64,000 nt of DNA from Actinoplanes subtropicus (lineage in GTDB: Bacteria; Actinomycetota; Actinomycetes; Mycobacteriales; Micromonosporaceae), in assembly GCF_000721705.1 (NCBI RefSeq), contig NZ_JOJL01000027.1, positions 248,001-312,000 on the forward strand. Direction: 5' to 3'. A program made the translations under genes and the position numbers. The notes below the pieces were generated by a model. The model ran no database searches, was not told the DNA's origin, and worked only from the letters and a program-made list of their open reading frames with translations. Shown one piece after another: positions 22,260 through 30,654 of this stretch. Each line of letters opens with the position of its first letter. The first letter of the stretch is position 1.

Positions 22260-24566
22260 TCAGAGACGCGGCGTCACCGGCTGCTGCCGGGCGAGCAGCC
22301 GGGACACGTCGGCGGCGGTCATCGGCTCGCCCAGGTGGAAGCCCTGGCCGACGGTGTAGCCGAGGTCAAGCAGCGCGGTCACCTGCTCGGCGCTCTCCAC
22401 GCCCTCGGCCACCGTGTCCAGGCCGAGCGCGTGCGCGAGCTGGATCACCGCGCGGGCGACCGCCTGCCGGGCGTCGGCGGCGCCCGGGTGGCCGTCGTCG
22501 ATCTCGATGCCGTCCACGAACGACTTGTCCAGCTTGACGATCGCGGCCGGGAAGGCGCGCAGCAGGCTCAGCGACGACTCGCCGGTGCCGAAGTCGTCCA
22601 GGGCGAGCCGGATGCCCATCCGGTCGAGCTCGTACAGCGCCCGGGAGACCTGCTGGCCGCGGAGCACCGCCGACTCGGTCACCTCCAGCACCAGCCGCTC
22701 GCAGGGCAGCCCGCTCTCGGCCAGCGCGCCGGCCACGTCGGACACGAAATCGGGGTCGTGCAGCTGGCGCGCGGAGACGTTCAGCCCGGCCTCCGTCAGC
22801 GCGTCGGCACCGAACTCGGCCAGCCACGCCGCCGCCTGGCGGCAGGTCTCGCGCAGCACGAACCGGCCGAGCGGCACGATCAGGCCGGTCCGCTCGGCGG
22901 CCGGGATGAACTCGGCCGGCCCGACCAGGCCACGGGTCGGGTGCTGCCAGCGGACCAGGGCCTCCACGCCGATCAGGGCGTTGCCGGCGAGCCGGACGAT
23001 CGGCTGGTAGACCACCCGGAACTCGTCGTTGTCCAGGGCGCGCCGAAGCTCGCCGCCGAGGCGCATGTGCGCCAGGACCGGCTCGCCCATGCCGTCGGCG
23101 TAGCGTACGAAATCGGCCTTGCCTTGCTGTTTCGCGGTGTACATGGCGACGTCGGCGTCCCGCAGCACCGCGTCGGCGGTCGCGCCCGGCTCCGCGACCG
23201 CGATGCCGATGCTGGCCTGCACCAGCAGCCGATGCTCGCTGATCGGGTGGGTGAGCGCGGCCAGCAGCCGCCGGGCCAGCTCCTCCGGGTCGGGACCGGC
23301 GCCGGTCAGCAGCACCGCGAACTCGTCGCCGCCGACCCGCACCGGCAGGCCGCCGTAGCCGACCTCGGCCTGCAGCAGCCGGGCGACCGAGACCAGCAGC
23401 CGGTCGCCGACCCCGTGGCCGAGCAGGTCGTTGACGGTTTTGAAGTCGTCCAGGTCGACCAGCAGCACCACGACCCTGCCGCTACCGGTCAGCGCGGCGG
23501 CCAGCCGCTCGCGGAACAGCGCCCGGTTGGCCAGGCCGGTGAGGCCGTCGTGGCTGACCTCGTACTGCAGCCGGGCCTCCTGCACCCGGGTGTTGCGCAG
23601 CAGCCGGGCGTTCTCCCGGTACGCCAGGTACTGCCGCACCGTGACCAGCGCGGTCACCACCACCGCGGCGATCAGCGCGATCCGGACCGGCCAGCGCAGC
23701 GGCGCGCCGAAGGCGACCGCGACCAGCGGCACGTCGACCGCCGCCACGGCCAGGTACGGCAGCAGCACGTCGGACCGGGACGGCCGGCGGCGCGGCCCCG
23801 GATCGGCCCGCCGCTGCGCCGCGACGCCGAGCGCGACCAGCACCGGGCCCAGCGGCATCACGATCGCCTGGGCCGGGACGCTGGCGAGATAGCCGAACCG
23901 GACGGCGAGCACGGCCACCACCCCGGCCGGGACGCCGCCGGAGGCCGCCACGAGCCGGATCGCCGCGCGGTCGACCGGGCCGCCGGCCACGTACGACACC
24001 TTCGTCGCGGCGGCGACCGCGGCCAGCAGCAGGAGCCCGACCAGCAGCGTCGCCTGCCGGCTCCAGGGCTCGCGGGCGGAGAGCATCGGGGCCAGCGCCG
24101 CGTACCAGAGCACGGCCGCGCAGCCGAGGAACGCGATCGTCCGGTCCAGCGCCATGCGCCACCGCTCGACCCCGCCGGTGGGCGCCACCGGCACCCGGGC
24201 GAACGCCCCGACGGCGATCACGCAGCCGGCGGCCACGCAGGCCGCCACCGGGACCGGCATGCTGCGCGTGCGGGCCTCGGCGGCGTGCGCGAACATGTCG
24301 GCGGCCAGCCACGCGTACCCGATCGTGATCACGCCGATGGCGAGCTCGATCGTGCGCCAGAAGCGCCGGGCGACCGGGTCGAGCCCGGGGTCGCGGCCGG
24401 CCAGCCGGTGCACGGCCACGCCGGCGAGGGCGGTGCCGGCCGGGACGAAGACGTACGCGAGAACCTCGCTCCCGGCGCCGACCGTCAGGAAGAGCACGCA
24501 CCAGACCGTGCCCAGGGCGGCGACGGCGGCGGTGGCCAGCACGTACCGCTGCTCCTCCCGAGTCAC
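22260..24566 (-). CDS. membrane GGDEF-EAL cyclic-di-GMP enzyme
   Basis: 768 residues. About 310 N-terminal residues form a multi-pass membrane region of roughly nine hydrophobic helices. A GGDEF domain (about 335-500) has an intact VGGDEF loop. An EAL domain (about 510-760) has VEALVRW, NVSARQL, LDDFGTG and the LDKSFV/AEGVE metal and catalytic motifs. Both synthesis and hydrolysis of c-di-GMP are possible. The membrane part resembles the uncharacterised sensory regions common in Actinoplanes-like genomes. GTG start; it stands alone, upstream of and divergent from lysX. Confidence 0.93.
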   Translation of the reverse strand: MTREEQRYVLATAAVAALGTVWCVLFLTVGAGSEVLAYVFVPAGTALAGVAVHRLAGRDPGLDPVARRFWRTIELAIGVITIGYAWLAADMFAHAAEARTRSMPVPVAACVAAGCVIAVGAFARVPVAPTGGVERWRMALDRTIAFLGCAAVLWYAALAPMLSAREPWSRQATLLVGLLLLAAVAAATKVSYVAGGPVDRAAIRLVAASGGVPAGVVAVLAVRFGYLASVPAQAIVMPLGPVLVALGVAAQRRADPGPRRRPSRSDVLLPYLAVAAVDVPLVAVAFGAPLRWPVRIALIAAVVVTALVTVRQYLAYRENARLLRNTRVQEARLQYEVSHDGLTGLANRALFRERLAAALTGSGRVVVLLVDLDDFKTVNDLLGHGVGDRLLVSVARLLQAEVGYGGLPVRVGGDEFAVLLTGAGPDPEELARRLLAALTHPISEHRLLVQASIGIAVAEPGATADAVLRDADVAMYTAKQQGKADFVRYADGMGEPVLAHMRLGGELRRALDNDEFRVVYQPIVRLAGNALIGVEALVRWQHPTRGLVGPAEFIPAAERTGLIVPLGRFVLRETCRQAAAWLAEFGADALTEAGLNVSARQLHDPDFVSDVAGALAESGLPCERLVLEVTESAVLRGQQVSRALYELDRMGIRLALDDFGTGESSLSLLRAFPAAIVKLDKSFVDGIEIDDGHPGAADARQAVARAVIQLAHALGLDTVAEGVESAEQVTALLDLGYTVGQGFHLGEPMTAADVSRLLARQQPVTPRL

Positions 24567-24608
24567 GGAGCCGACACTATCGGTCCGGATGTGGAGCCGA
24601 TCTCCCCC

Positions 24609-24623
24609 GAACGTTCGACGTTC
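24609..24623. promoter_or_regulatory. palindrome in the GGDEF-EAL/lysX divergent region
   Basis: GAACGT-TCG-ACGTTC, a perfect 6-bp inverted repeat, lies in the 94-bp gap between the two divergent genes. It resembles a regulator half-site pair, but the spacing does not fit the known actinobacterial LexA box. Function is inference. Confidence 0.35.
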
Positions 24624-24660
24624 TCCGAGTGGCCTCGACGCGACTGGCTAACGTCTCCTT

Positions 24661-27600
24661 GTGGTTCGCACAGAAATGGGTCCGCACGGGTGGCGCGACC
24701 GCTTCGCAGCATGGCCCGGACGCCTGGTCACCCTCGCCGGCATCTGGGTCCTCATCAGCTTTCCGTTGCGCTCGTTCCACTGGACCTGGTGGGTCGACTA
24801 CGCCTTCGGCCTGTTCAACATCCCGGCCGAGCCGAACCTGTTCATCGCCGCGGCGATGCTGGTACTGGGCAGCGCCCTGCGGCGCCGGCTGCGGGCCGCG
24901 TACTACCTGCTGCTGGTCTACCAGGTGCTGGCCACGCTGGAGGATGTCATCACGGCGGCGTTCGGCCTGGCCTACTGGAACGACCCGGCGGAGGTCGACC
25001 TCGACGTCTCCCGCGCCGTGCTGGTGCTCACCGTGGTGGCCGTTCCGATCGGCCTGACCGTCACGGTCCTGCTGTGGCGGGCCCGGGCGGCCTTCCCGGC
25101 CCGGCTGGCGCACGCCTCCCGGCGCACGGCGCTGGCCGTGCTGGCCGCCGGGCTGGCCGCGTCCTGGGCGCTCGCCTTCGGCCTGACCTGGCTGTTCCCG
25201 CACAGCCTGCGCGGCGCCGGCGAGCGCGCGCTCTGGGCCAGCCGCACCGCCCTCGGCCTGGACACGGCCGGCGGCACCGTCGGGCTGCACCAGCACCACG
25301 GACACCACTGGGAGGCGATCGTCGCCTCGACCATCTCCGCGCTCGTCCTCTTCGGCGCGATCAGCGTCTTCCTGCGCTCGGCGCGCGCCGCGCAGTACAT
25401 GACCGCCGAGGCCGAGGTGCGCGTACGCCGGATGCTGCTGACCGACGGCGAACAGGACTCGCTGGGCTACTTCGCGACCCGCCGGGACAAGTCGGTGATC
25501 TTCTCGCCGGACGGGCGGGCGGCGGTCACCTACCGGGTCGTCGCCTCGGTGAGCATGGCCAGCGCCGACCCGATCGGCCATCCCGGCTCGTGGCGGGCGG
25601 CGATCGACGCGTGGCGGGCCGAGGCGCGCCGGCACGGCTGGTTCCCGGCGGTGCTCTCGGCGAGTGAGGAGGGCGCCCGCGCGTACGTGCAAAGCGGTTT
25701 GAAAGCCCTCACCATCGGCGATGAGGCCATCCTCGAGACGGCCGCGTTCACGCTGCAGGGCAAGATCATGAGCCCGGTCCGGCGGGCGGTCACCCGGGTC
25801 CGCGACGCCGGCTACACCGGCCAGGTCCGCCGGCAGGCCACGATCGGCGCCGCCGAACTGGCCGAACTGGACGAGCTCGCGGCCGCCTGGCGCGGGGACG
25901 AGACCGAGCGCGGCTTCTCGATGGCGCTCGGCCGGCTCGGCGACCCGGCCGACGAACGCTGCGTCGTGGTCACCGCCCGCGACCCCAGCGGCCGGATCCG
26001 CGGGCTGCTCACCTTCGTCCCATGGGGCGTCCGCGGCCTCTCGCTCGACCTGATGCGCGCCGACCGGAAGGCCGAGAACGGCCTCACCGAGTTCATGGTC
26101 GCCGAGCTCATGGCCGCCTGTCCCGACCTCGGCATCCGCCGGATCTCGCTGAACTTCGCGATGTTCCGCTCGGTGTTCAGCTCGGCGGACAGCGTCGGCG
26201 CCGGCCCGGTGACCCGGCTCAGCGACGCGGTGCTCTCGGTCGCGTCCCGGTTCTGGCAGCTGGAGTCGCTCTACCGGGCCAACGCCAAATACGTGCCCGC
26301 CTGGTATCCGCGGTTCCTCTGCTTCGACTCCTCGCTCACGCTCAGCCGCGCCGCGCTGGCCGCCGGCATCGCCGAGGGTTTCCTGCCGTCGTTCGCCCCG
26401 CCGGCGCCGGATCGCGGCGGCGAGATCGTCGACGTCGTGCGGGCCCAGGAGCAGGAGTTGCTGCGGCCGCCGCGGCCCCAGCGCCGGCTCAGCGAGCAGC
26501 AACGGGCCCGGCTGGAGAAGACCGAGCGCCTGATCAAGCTCGGCCACGAGCCGTATCCGGTCTCGGTGCCGCACACCTCCTCGCTCGCCGAGGTGCGGGC
26601 GGCGCATCTGACGATCGAGCCGGACGCGCGCACCGGCGAGCGGGTCTCGGTGGTCGGCCGGGTCCGTGCGCTGCGCGATCTGGGCGGCGTGCTCTTCGCG
26701 GTGCTGCAGGACGGCCCGGTCACGTTGCAGGCCATGCTCACCGACGACGCGACGCCGCCGGCGGTCGCGCACCGGTGGCGGCAGACGGTCGACCTCGGCG
26801 ACCACGTCAGCGTGACCGGCGAGGTGATCGCTTCCCGCCGCGGCGAGCTCTCCGTCCTCGTCGACGACTGGACCATGGCCGCCAAGTGCCTGCGCCCCCT
26901 GCCCGATCTGCACTCCGGCTTCACCGATCCGGAGGCCCGGCTCAGCCAGCGCCACCTCGACCTGCTGGTCAATCAGGACGCCATGCAGGTGCTGCGAGAC
27001 CGGAGTGCCGCGGTGAAAGCCTTGCGTGATGCGTTTGCCGTACGGGGGTACGCCGAGGTGGAGACCCCGATGCTGCAGGCGGTGCACGGTGGCGCGGCGG
27101 CCCGGCCGTTCCGTACCCACATCAACGCGTACGACATGGAACTGTATTTGCGGATCGCGCCCGAGCTCTACCTGAAACGGCTCTGCGTGGCCGGGATGAA
27201 GAGGGTCTTCGAGCTCAACCGCAACTTCCGGAACGAGGGCGTGGACGCCACCCACAACCCGGAATTCACCTCCTTGGAAGCGTACGAGGCGTACGGCGAC
27301 TACAACTCGATGCGGGAGCTGACCCGGGAGATCGTGCTTGAGGTGGCCACGGCGGTGCACGGGCGGCCGATCGCCCTGCGGCCCGAGGGGCTGGTCGACC
27401 TGAGTGCGCCGTGGCCGGTGCTGACGGTCCACGAGGCGGTCAGCCGGGCGGCCGGGGCGGAGCTGGACTCGGCCACGCCGGTCTCGAGGGTCCGCGAGGT
27501 CTGCGAGCGGCACGGCGTGCACGCCCCGGCCGAGGCGACGGCCGGGGAGCTGGTCGTGGAGCTGTACGACACGCTGGTGGAGAAGCAGACGACGTACCCG

Positions 27601-27999
27601 ACCTTCTACACCGACTTCCCGCTGGAGACGTCGCCGCTGACCCGCACCCACCGCACCGACCCGCGGCTGGCGGAACGGTGGGACCTGGTCGCGTTCGGAA
27701 TGGAGCTGGGCACCGCGTACTCGGAGCTGATCGACCCGGTCGAGCAGCGCGAACGGCTCACCGCCCAGTCGCTGAAGGCCGCGGCCGGCGATCTGGAGGC
27801 GATGCAGCTCGACGAGGCGTTCCTGACCGCATTGGAGTACGCGATGCCACCGACTGGCGGGCTGGGGCTCGGCGTGGACCGGCTGGTGATGCTGCTGACC
27901 GGCACGGCGATCCGGGCCACGCTGGCGTTCCCGTTCCACCGGCCGCTCAGTCCCCGTGGTGGTGCCGGTGGGTCGCCGGGCGGCGGTCCTCTCCGTTGA
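24661..27999 (+). CDS. lysX: bifunctional lysylphosphatidylglycerol synthase / lysyl-tRNA synthetase
   Basis: 1112 residues. The N-terminal 240 residues are hydrophobic helices of the MprF flippase type. Next comes the DUF2156 transferase domain (about 260-580), then an OB-fold anticodon-binding domain (about 640-740) and a class II lysyl-tRNA synthetase core. Motif 2 is FRNEGVDATHNPEF and motif 3 is GLGLGVDRLVM. This fusion, known as LysX from mycobacteria, makes Lys-tRNA and transfers lysine to phosphatidylglycerol, lowering membrane negative charge and protecting against cationic peptides. The GTG start has no clear Shine-Dalgarno. The last 53 bp overlap the converging secreted-protein gene; the tail after HRPLSP is Gly-rich and probably disordered. 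Confidence 0.95.
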   Translation: MVRTEMGPHGWRDRFAAWPGRLVTLAGIWVLISFPLRSFHWTWWVDYAFGLFNIPAEPNLFIAAAMLVLGSALRRRLRAAYYLLLVYQVLATLEDVITAAFGLAYWNDPAEVDLDVSRAVLVLTVVAVPIGLTVTVLLWRARAAFPARLAHASRRTALAVLAAGLAASWALAFGLTWLFPHSLRGAGERALWASRTALGLDTAGGTVGLHQHHGHHWEAIVASTISALVLFGAISVFLRSARAAQYMTAEAEVRVRRMLLTDGEQDSLGYFATRRDKSVIFSPDGRAAVTYRVVASVSMASADPIGHPGSWRAAIDAWRAEARRHGWFPAVLSASEEGARAYVQSGLKALTIGDEAILETAAFTLQGKIMSPVRRAVTRVRDAGYTGQVRRQATIGAAELAELDELAAAWRGDETERGFSMALGRLGDPADERCVVVTARDPSGRIRGLLTFVPWGVRGLSLDLMRADRKAENGLTEFMVAELMAACPDLGIRRISLNFAMFRSVFSSADSVGAGPVTRLSDAVLSVASRFWQLESLYRANAKYVPAWYPRFLCFDSSLTLSRAALAAGIAEGFLPSFAPPAPDRGGEIVDVVRAQEQELLRPPRPQRRLSEQQRARLEKTERLIKLGHEPYPVSVPHTSSLAEVRAAHLTIEPDARTGERVSVVGRVRALRDLGGVLFAVLQDGPVTLQAMLTDDATPPAVAHRWRQTVDLGDHVSVTGEVIASRRGELSVLVDDWTMAAKCLRPLPDLHSGFTDPEARLSQRHLDLLVNQDAMQVLRDRSAAVKALRDAFAVRGYAEVETPMLQAVHGGAAARPFRTHINAYDMELYLRIAPELYLKRLCVAGMKRVFELNRNFRNEGVDATHNPEFTSLEAYEAYGDYNSMRELTREIVLEVATAVHGRPIALRPEGLVDLSAPWPVLTVHEAVSRAAGAELDSATPVSRVREVCERHGVHAPAEATAGELVVELYDTLVEKQTTYPTFYTDFPLETSPLTRTHRTDPRLAERWDLVAFGMELGTAYSELIDPVEQRERLTAQSLKAAAGDLEAMQLDEAFLTALEYAMPPTGGLGLGVDRLVMLLTGTAIRATLAFPFHRPLSPRGGAGGSPGGGPLR

Positions 28000-29092
28000 A
28001 GGCGAACGCGATCTGCGGGGTGAAGGCGTCGGTGGTGGCGTCGGTCTCGCCGAGCACGACGATGCGCTCGCCGGTGGTCAGGGTGGAGACGTCGACGGTG
28101 GAGCGGCCGTTGAGGACGATCGGCACGCTCGTGAGGTCTACGGTGGTGGGCTGGTCGGTCCCGGGGTCGGAGCCGTCGCTCGGGTCGGTGCCGTCGCTCG
28201 GGTCGGTGCCGTCGGTGGGGTCCGTGGCGGTCGGGTCCGGCTCGTCGGCCGCGGTGGTGTTACCGCCGTGCCGGTTGCCGTTGTGCCGACTGCCGTTGCC
28301 CTCGTTGCCGTTGCCCTCGTTGCCGTTGCCCCGGCCGTCGTTACCCCGGTCGCCGTCGTGCCCGCCGCCGTTGCCTTCGTCGCCATTTCCGACATTTCCG
28401 TTATTTCCGTCGTCGCCACCGTCGCCCCACTCGTTGCCGAGCGTGACCACGCTGCCGGAAATATCGGAAATGTCGCCCGCCTCGGCGATCGGGGGTGTCG
28501 TGTAGGCGTCGACGGTCGCCGCGACGACGTTGGTGCCGTCGCGCTCCCCCAGGACGATCACGAACTCGTCCTCGGCGACCGTCCCCGCGGCGCCGTCCAC
28601 CGCGACGGTCGCCGCCGACGTGTCGACGGTCAGCGTGTTCTGGTCGTCGCCGAAGTCCTCCCCGCCGGCCGCCGACGTCTCGTCGAGCGTCAGCCCGGTC
28701 GCCGTCACCCCGCTCACCACGCCGAGGAACACCTCGGCCGGCTGCGGCTGCGCCACCTCGCTGCTGGCCACCAGCGTCAGGCTCTTGCCGGACTTCGCCG
28801 CGCTGCCGCTGATCGTCACGGTGTACCCGACCAGGCTGGCGCTCGACTTGCCCTTGCCGGCCGGCCGCTTCACCGTGACCACCGTGTTGGCCGGCAGGCT
28901 GGCCTTGCCGACCTTGAGCTGGCGGGTGAGCACCCGCAGCGTCTTCGGCGTGGAGGCGACGACCAGGCCCTGCACGGTGAATTTCTGCGGCTTCGGCCGC
29001 CTGCCGGCGGCCATCGCCGGGGTCGAGACGGTCAGGGCGGCCACGACGGCGGCGGCCACGGCGACGGTACGCCGGGGGAAACGGTGCAGCAC
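27947..29092 (-). CDS. secreted low-complexity protein with DUF5666-like segments
   Basis: 381 residues with a signal peptide (Arg-rich start, hydrophobic core, cleavage near TPAMAAG). The mature N-terminal half has two beta-rich segments of the DUF5666 or OB-like kind (KFTVQGLVVASTPKTLRVL and a second near VFLGVVSGVTATGLTLDE). The middle (about 225-300) is a Gly/Asn/Asp/Glu-rich stretch with GNEGN-type repeats. An acidic Pro/Thr/Ser-rich stretch (DGTDPSDGTDPSDG) follows, and a His-rich tail ends the protein. It is probably an extracellular or wall-associated matrix protein. Its 3' end overlaps lysX by 53 bp on the opposite strand. Confidence 0.75.
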   Translation of the reverse strand: MLHRFPRRTVAVAAAVVAALTVSTPAMAAGRRPKPQKFTVQGLVVASTPKTLRVLTRQLKVGKASLPANTVVTVKRPAGKGKSSASLVGYTVTISGSAAKSGKSLTLVASSEVAQPQPAEVFLGVVSGVTATGLTLDETSAAGGEDFGDDQNTLTVDTSAATVAVDGAAGTVAEDEFVIVLGERDGTNVVAATVDAYTTPPIAEAGDISDISGSVVTLGNEWGDGGDDGNNGNVGNGDEGNGGGHDGDRGNDGRGNGNEGNGNEGNGSRHNGNRHGGNTTAADEPDPTATDPTDGTDPSDGTDPSDGSDPGTDQPTTVDLTSVPIVLNGRSTVDVSTLTTGERIVVLGETDATTDAFTPQIAFAFNGEDRRPATHRHHHGD

Positions 29093-29261
29093 GGATAGGC
29101 CCTTCGGTGGGGAGTCTCGGGGGGCGGCCGTCCGTGGCCCGCGACCACCACGCTACGTGTTCGAGCGGTCGCCGTCCGCAGCCGGAAGCGCTTTGCTACC
29201 GGCCTGCACCGCCCCCTCCCCCGTTCGTCCGAGCCCGCGTGACCGCCCGGCCCGAGCCAGG

Positions 29262-29342
29262 GGTGCGCTCAGGCAAGGGGCAGGTGCGCTCAGGCAAGGG
29301 CAGGTGCGCTCAGGCAAGGGCAGGGTGCGCTCGGGCTAGGCC
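29262..29342. repeat. 20-bp tandem repeat beside the SGNH-CBM2 gene end
   Basis: Three near-perfect copies of a 20-21 bp unit GGTGCGCTCAGGCAAGGGCA (29262-29282, 29283-29302, 29303-29322). A diverged fourth copy runs into the 3' end of the SGNH-CBM2 gene and carries its stop codon. A further similar stretch recurs around 29381-29412 inside the coding region. It looks like replication slippage that has grown out of the gene end. Confidence 0.85.
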
Positions 29343-29469
29343 AGCGCGCACGTCTCGGCCGGGACGGTGTTGGTGGCGGCCCAGGCAAGGGCAGGGTGCG
29401 CTCGGGCTAGGCCAGCGCGCACGTCACGGCCGGGACGGTGTTGGTGGCCGGCCGGGACGGTGTTGGTGG
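29321..29469. repeat. 71-bp and 22-bp tandem duplications in the CBM2 coding end
   Basis: The segment beginning at 29321 is repeated from 29392 (period 71 bp); the first 57 bp match with one difference. Inside the second copy, GGCCGGGACGGTGTTGGTGG occurs at 29428-29447 and again at 29450-29469 (period 22 bp). Neither length is a multiple of three, but 71+22=93 bp is, so together they add exactly 31 codons and restore the reading frame. Confidence 0.85.
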
Positions 29470-30559
29470 CGGCCGACGAGGCCAGGAAGCCGAAGGTCGC
29501 CGTTCCGCCGGGCGCCAGGCGGCCGTTCCAGTCGGCGTTGCGGGCGGTCACCGTCGCGCCGGACTGGGTGACGGTCGCGTTCCACGCCTGGCTGACGGTC
29601 TGGCCGTTGGCGAAGCCGAACGTCGCGGTCCAGCCGGCCGAGGTCGACGCCGAGCCGTTGGCCACGGTCACCTCGCCCTGGAAGCCGCCGGTCCACTGCG
29701 AGACCACCCGGTAGGTCGCCGTACAGGCACCGGCCGGCGCGGTCGTGGGCGGCGTTGTGGGAGCCGTGGTGGGCGGCGTCGTGGGCGTAGTGGTGGGTGG
29801 CGTCGTGGGAGTCGTGGTGGGCGGCGTCGTCGGCGGGGTCGTGGGCGTGGTGCCGCCCAGCACCCGCGCCACCACCGGGTACCAGGCGTCGGACATCTTC
29901 TGGAAGCCGGTGTCGTTCGGGTGGACGCCGTCGACGTTGTCGGCGACCGCGTCGTACCCGGTCCACAGGTCGGCGAGGACGATCGGCGACTGGGCGGTGG
30001 TGAGGCCCGCCGCCCACGCCGGGAGCGCGTTGTTGAGCGCCACCACATCGGCCGGGCAGGTGCTGCACGCGGCCGCGCTCATCGGGATGATCTGGGCGAC
30101 GACGATCTTCATGGCCGGGTTCTGGGCGCGCATCTGGCCGACCAGCTTGGTGAAGGCGGTCAGCTTGTCCGCCAGCGGGATGTAGCCGCCCCACATGTCG
30201 TTGGTGCCCAGGTGCATGAGCACCACGTCCGGCCGGGCGGCGGCCAGCCACGGCGGCAGCTGGTCGTTGCCGGCGATCCCGGTGGCCGAGTAGCCGCCGT
30301 GCCCCTCGTGATCGAAGTCGTACGAGTAGCCGGGGTTGCAGCCGCCGCCGTCGGACTGCGTACCGACGAAGTCGATGTTGGTGTATCCGGACGTCTGCAG
30401 CCGGTGCCACAGCTTGGCCCGCCAGCACCCGGGCCCGGCCGTGATGGAGTCCCCGAGCGGCATGATCCGCACCGGGCCGGCGGCCTGCGCGGGCGGCGCC
30501 GCGGCGACGACGCCGACGAGCACCAGCAGGACGGCGAGCAGGAATCTTCGCGGCAGCAC
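29336..30559 (-). CDS. secreted SGNH/GDSL esterase with CBM2 cellulose-binding module
   Basis: 407 residues from a GTG with AAAGGGG 6 bp upstream. A signal peptide ends near AQAAG (about 27). The SGNH hydrolase has S38 in GDSITAG, N120 in LGTND, and D210/H213 in DGVHPN, like CE3-type carbohydrate acetyl esterases. A Pro/Thr linker (about 236-275) leads to a CBM2 (278-407) with conserved Trp residues and terminal cysteines C279/C404. Residues 371-401 are an insertion made by two tandem duplications, just before the last strand, which may disturb the fold. A perfect CebR-type operator lies 29 bp before the start, indicating induction by cello-oligosaccharides. Confidence 0.9.
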   Translation of the reverse strand: MLPRRFLLAVLLVLVGVVAAAPPAQAAGPVRIMPLGDSITAGPGCWRAKLWHRLQTSGYTNIDFVGTQSDGGGCNPGYSYDFDHEGHGGYSATGIAGNDQLPPWLAAARPDVVLMHLGTNDMWGGYIPLADKLTAFTKLVGQMRAQNPAMKIVVAQIIPMSAAACSTCPADVVALNNALPAWAAGLTTAQSPIVLADLWTGYDAVADNVDGVHPNDTGFQKMSDAWYPVVARVLGGTTPTTPPTTPPTTTPTTPPTTTPTTPPTTAPTTPPTTAPAGACTATYRVVSQWTGGFQGEVTVANGSASTSAGWTATFGFANGQTVSQAWNATVTQSGATVTARNADWNGRLAPGGTATFGFLASSAATNTVPAGHQHRPGRDVRAGLARAHPALAWAATNTVPAETCALA

Positions 30560-30587
30560 GGCAGTCCCCTTTATCGACGTGGGTGAA

Positions 30588-30601
30588 TGGGAGCGCTCCC
30601 A
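30588..30601. promoter_or_regulatory. CebR-type operator
   Basis: TGGGAGCGCTCCCA, a perfect 14-bp palindrome identical to the consensus bound by the cellulose regulator CebR (LacI family) in Streptomyces. It sits 29 bp upstream of the SGNH-CBM2 start and 54 bp upstream of the divergent metallophosphoesterase. It is more likely to control the cellulose-binding enzyme. Confidence 0.85.
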
Positions 30602-30654
30602 AAGCATTGCCGTCCTCTCTGGACGAGTCAAGGGGCGGTGCATAACCTGCTCGC

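Noticed and set aside
24609..24623. GAACGTTCGACGTTC as an SOS (LexA) box before lysX
   Set aside because: The half-site spacing does not match the actinobacterial LexA consensus, and neither neighbour is a DNA-repair gene.
29262..29342. Short tandem repeats that could suggest a CRISPR array
   Set aside because: The units abut without spacers and are derived from a coding end; no cas genes are present.
29336..30559. Treating the SGNH-CBM2 gene as a frameshifted pseudogene
   Set aside because: The two duplications sum to a multiple of three and the normal C-terminus and stop are regained, so an intact protein is encoded.
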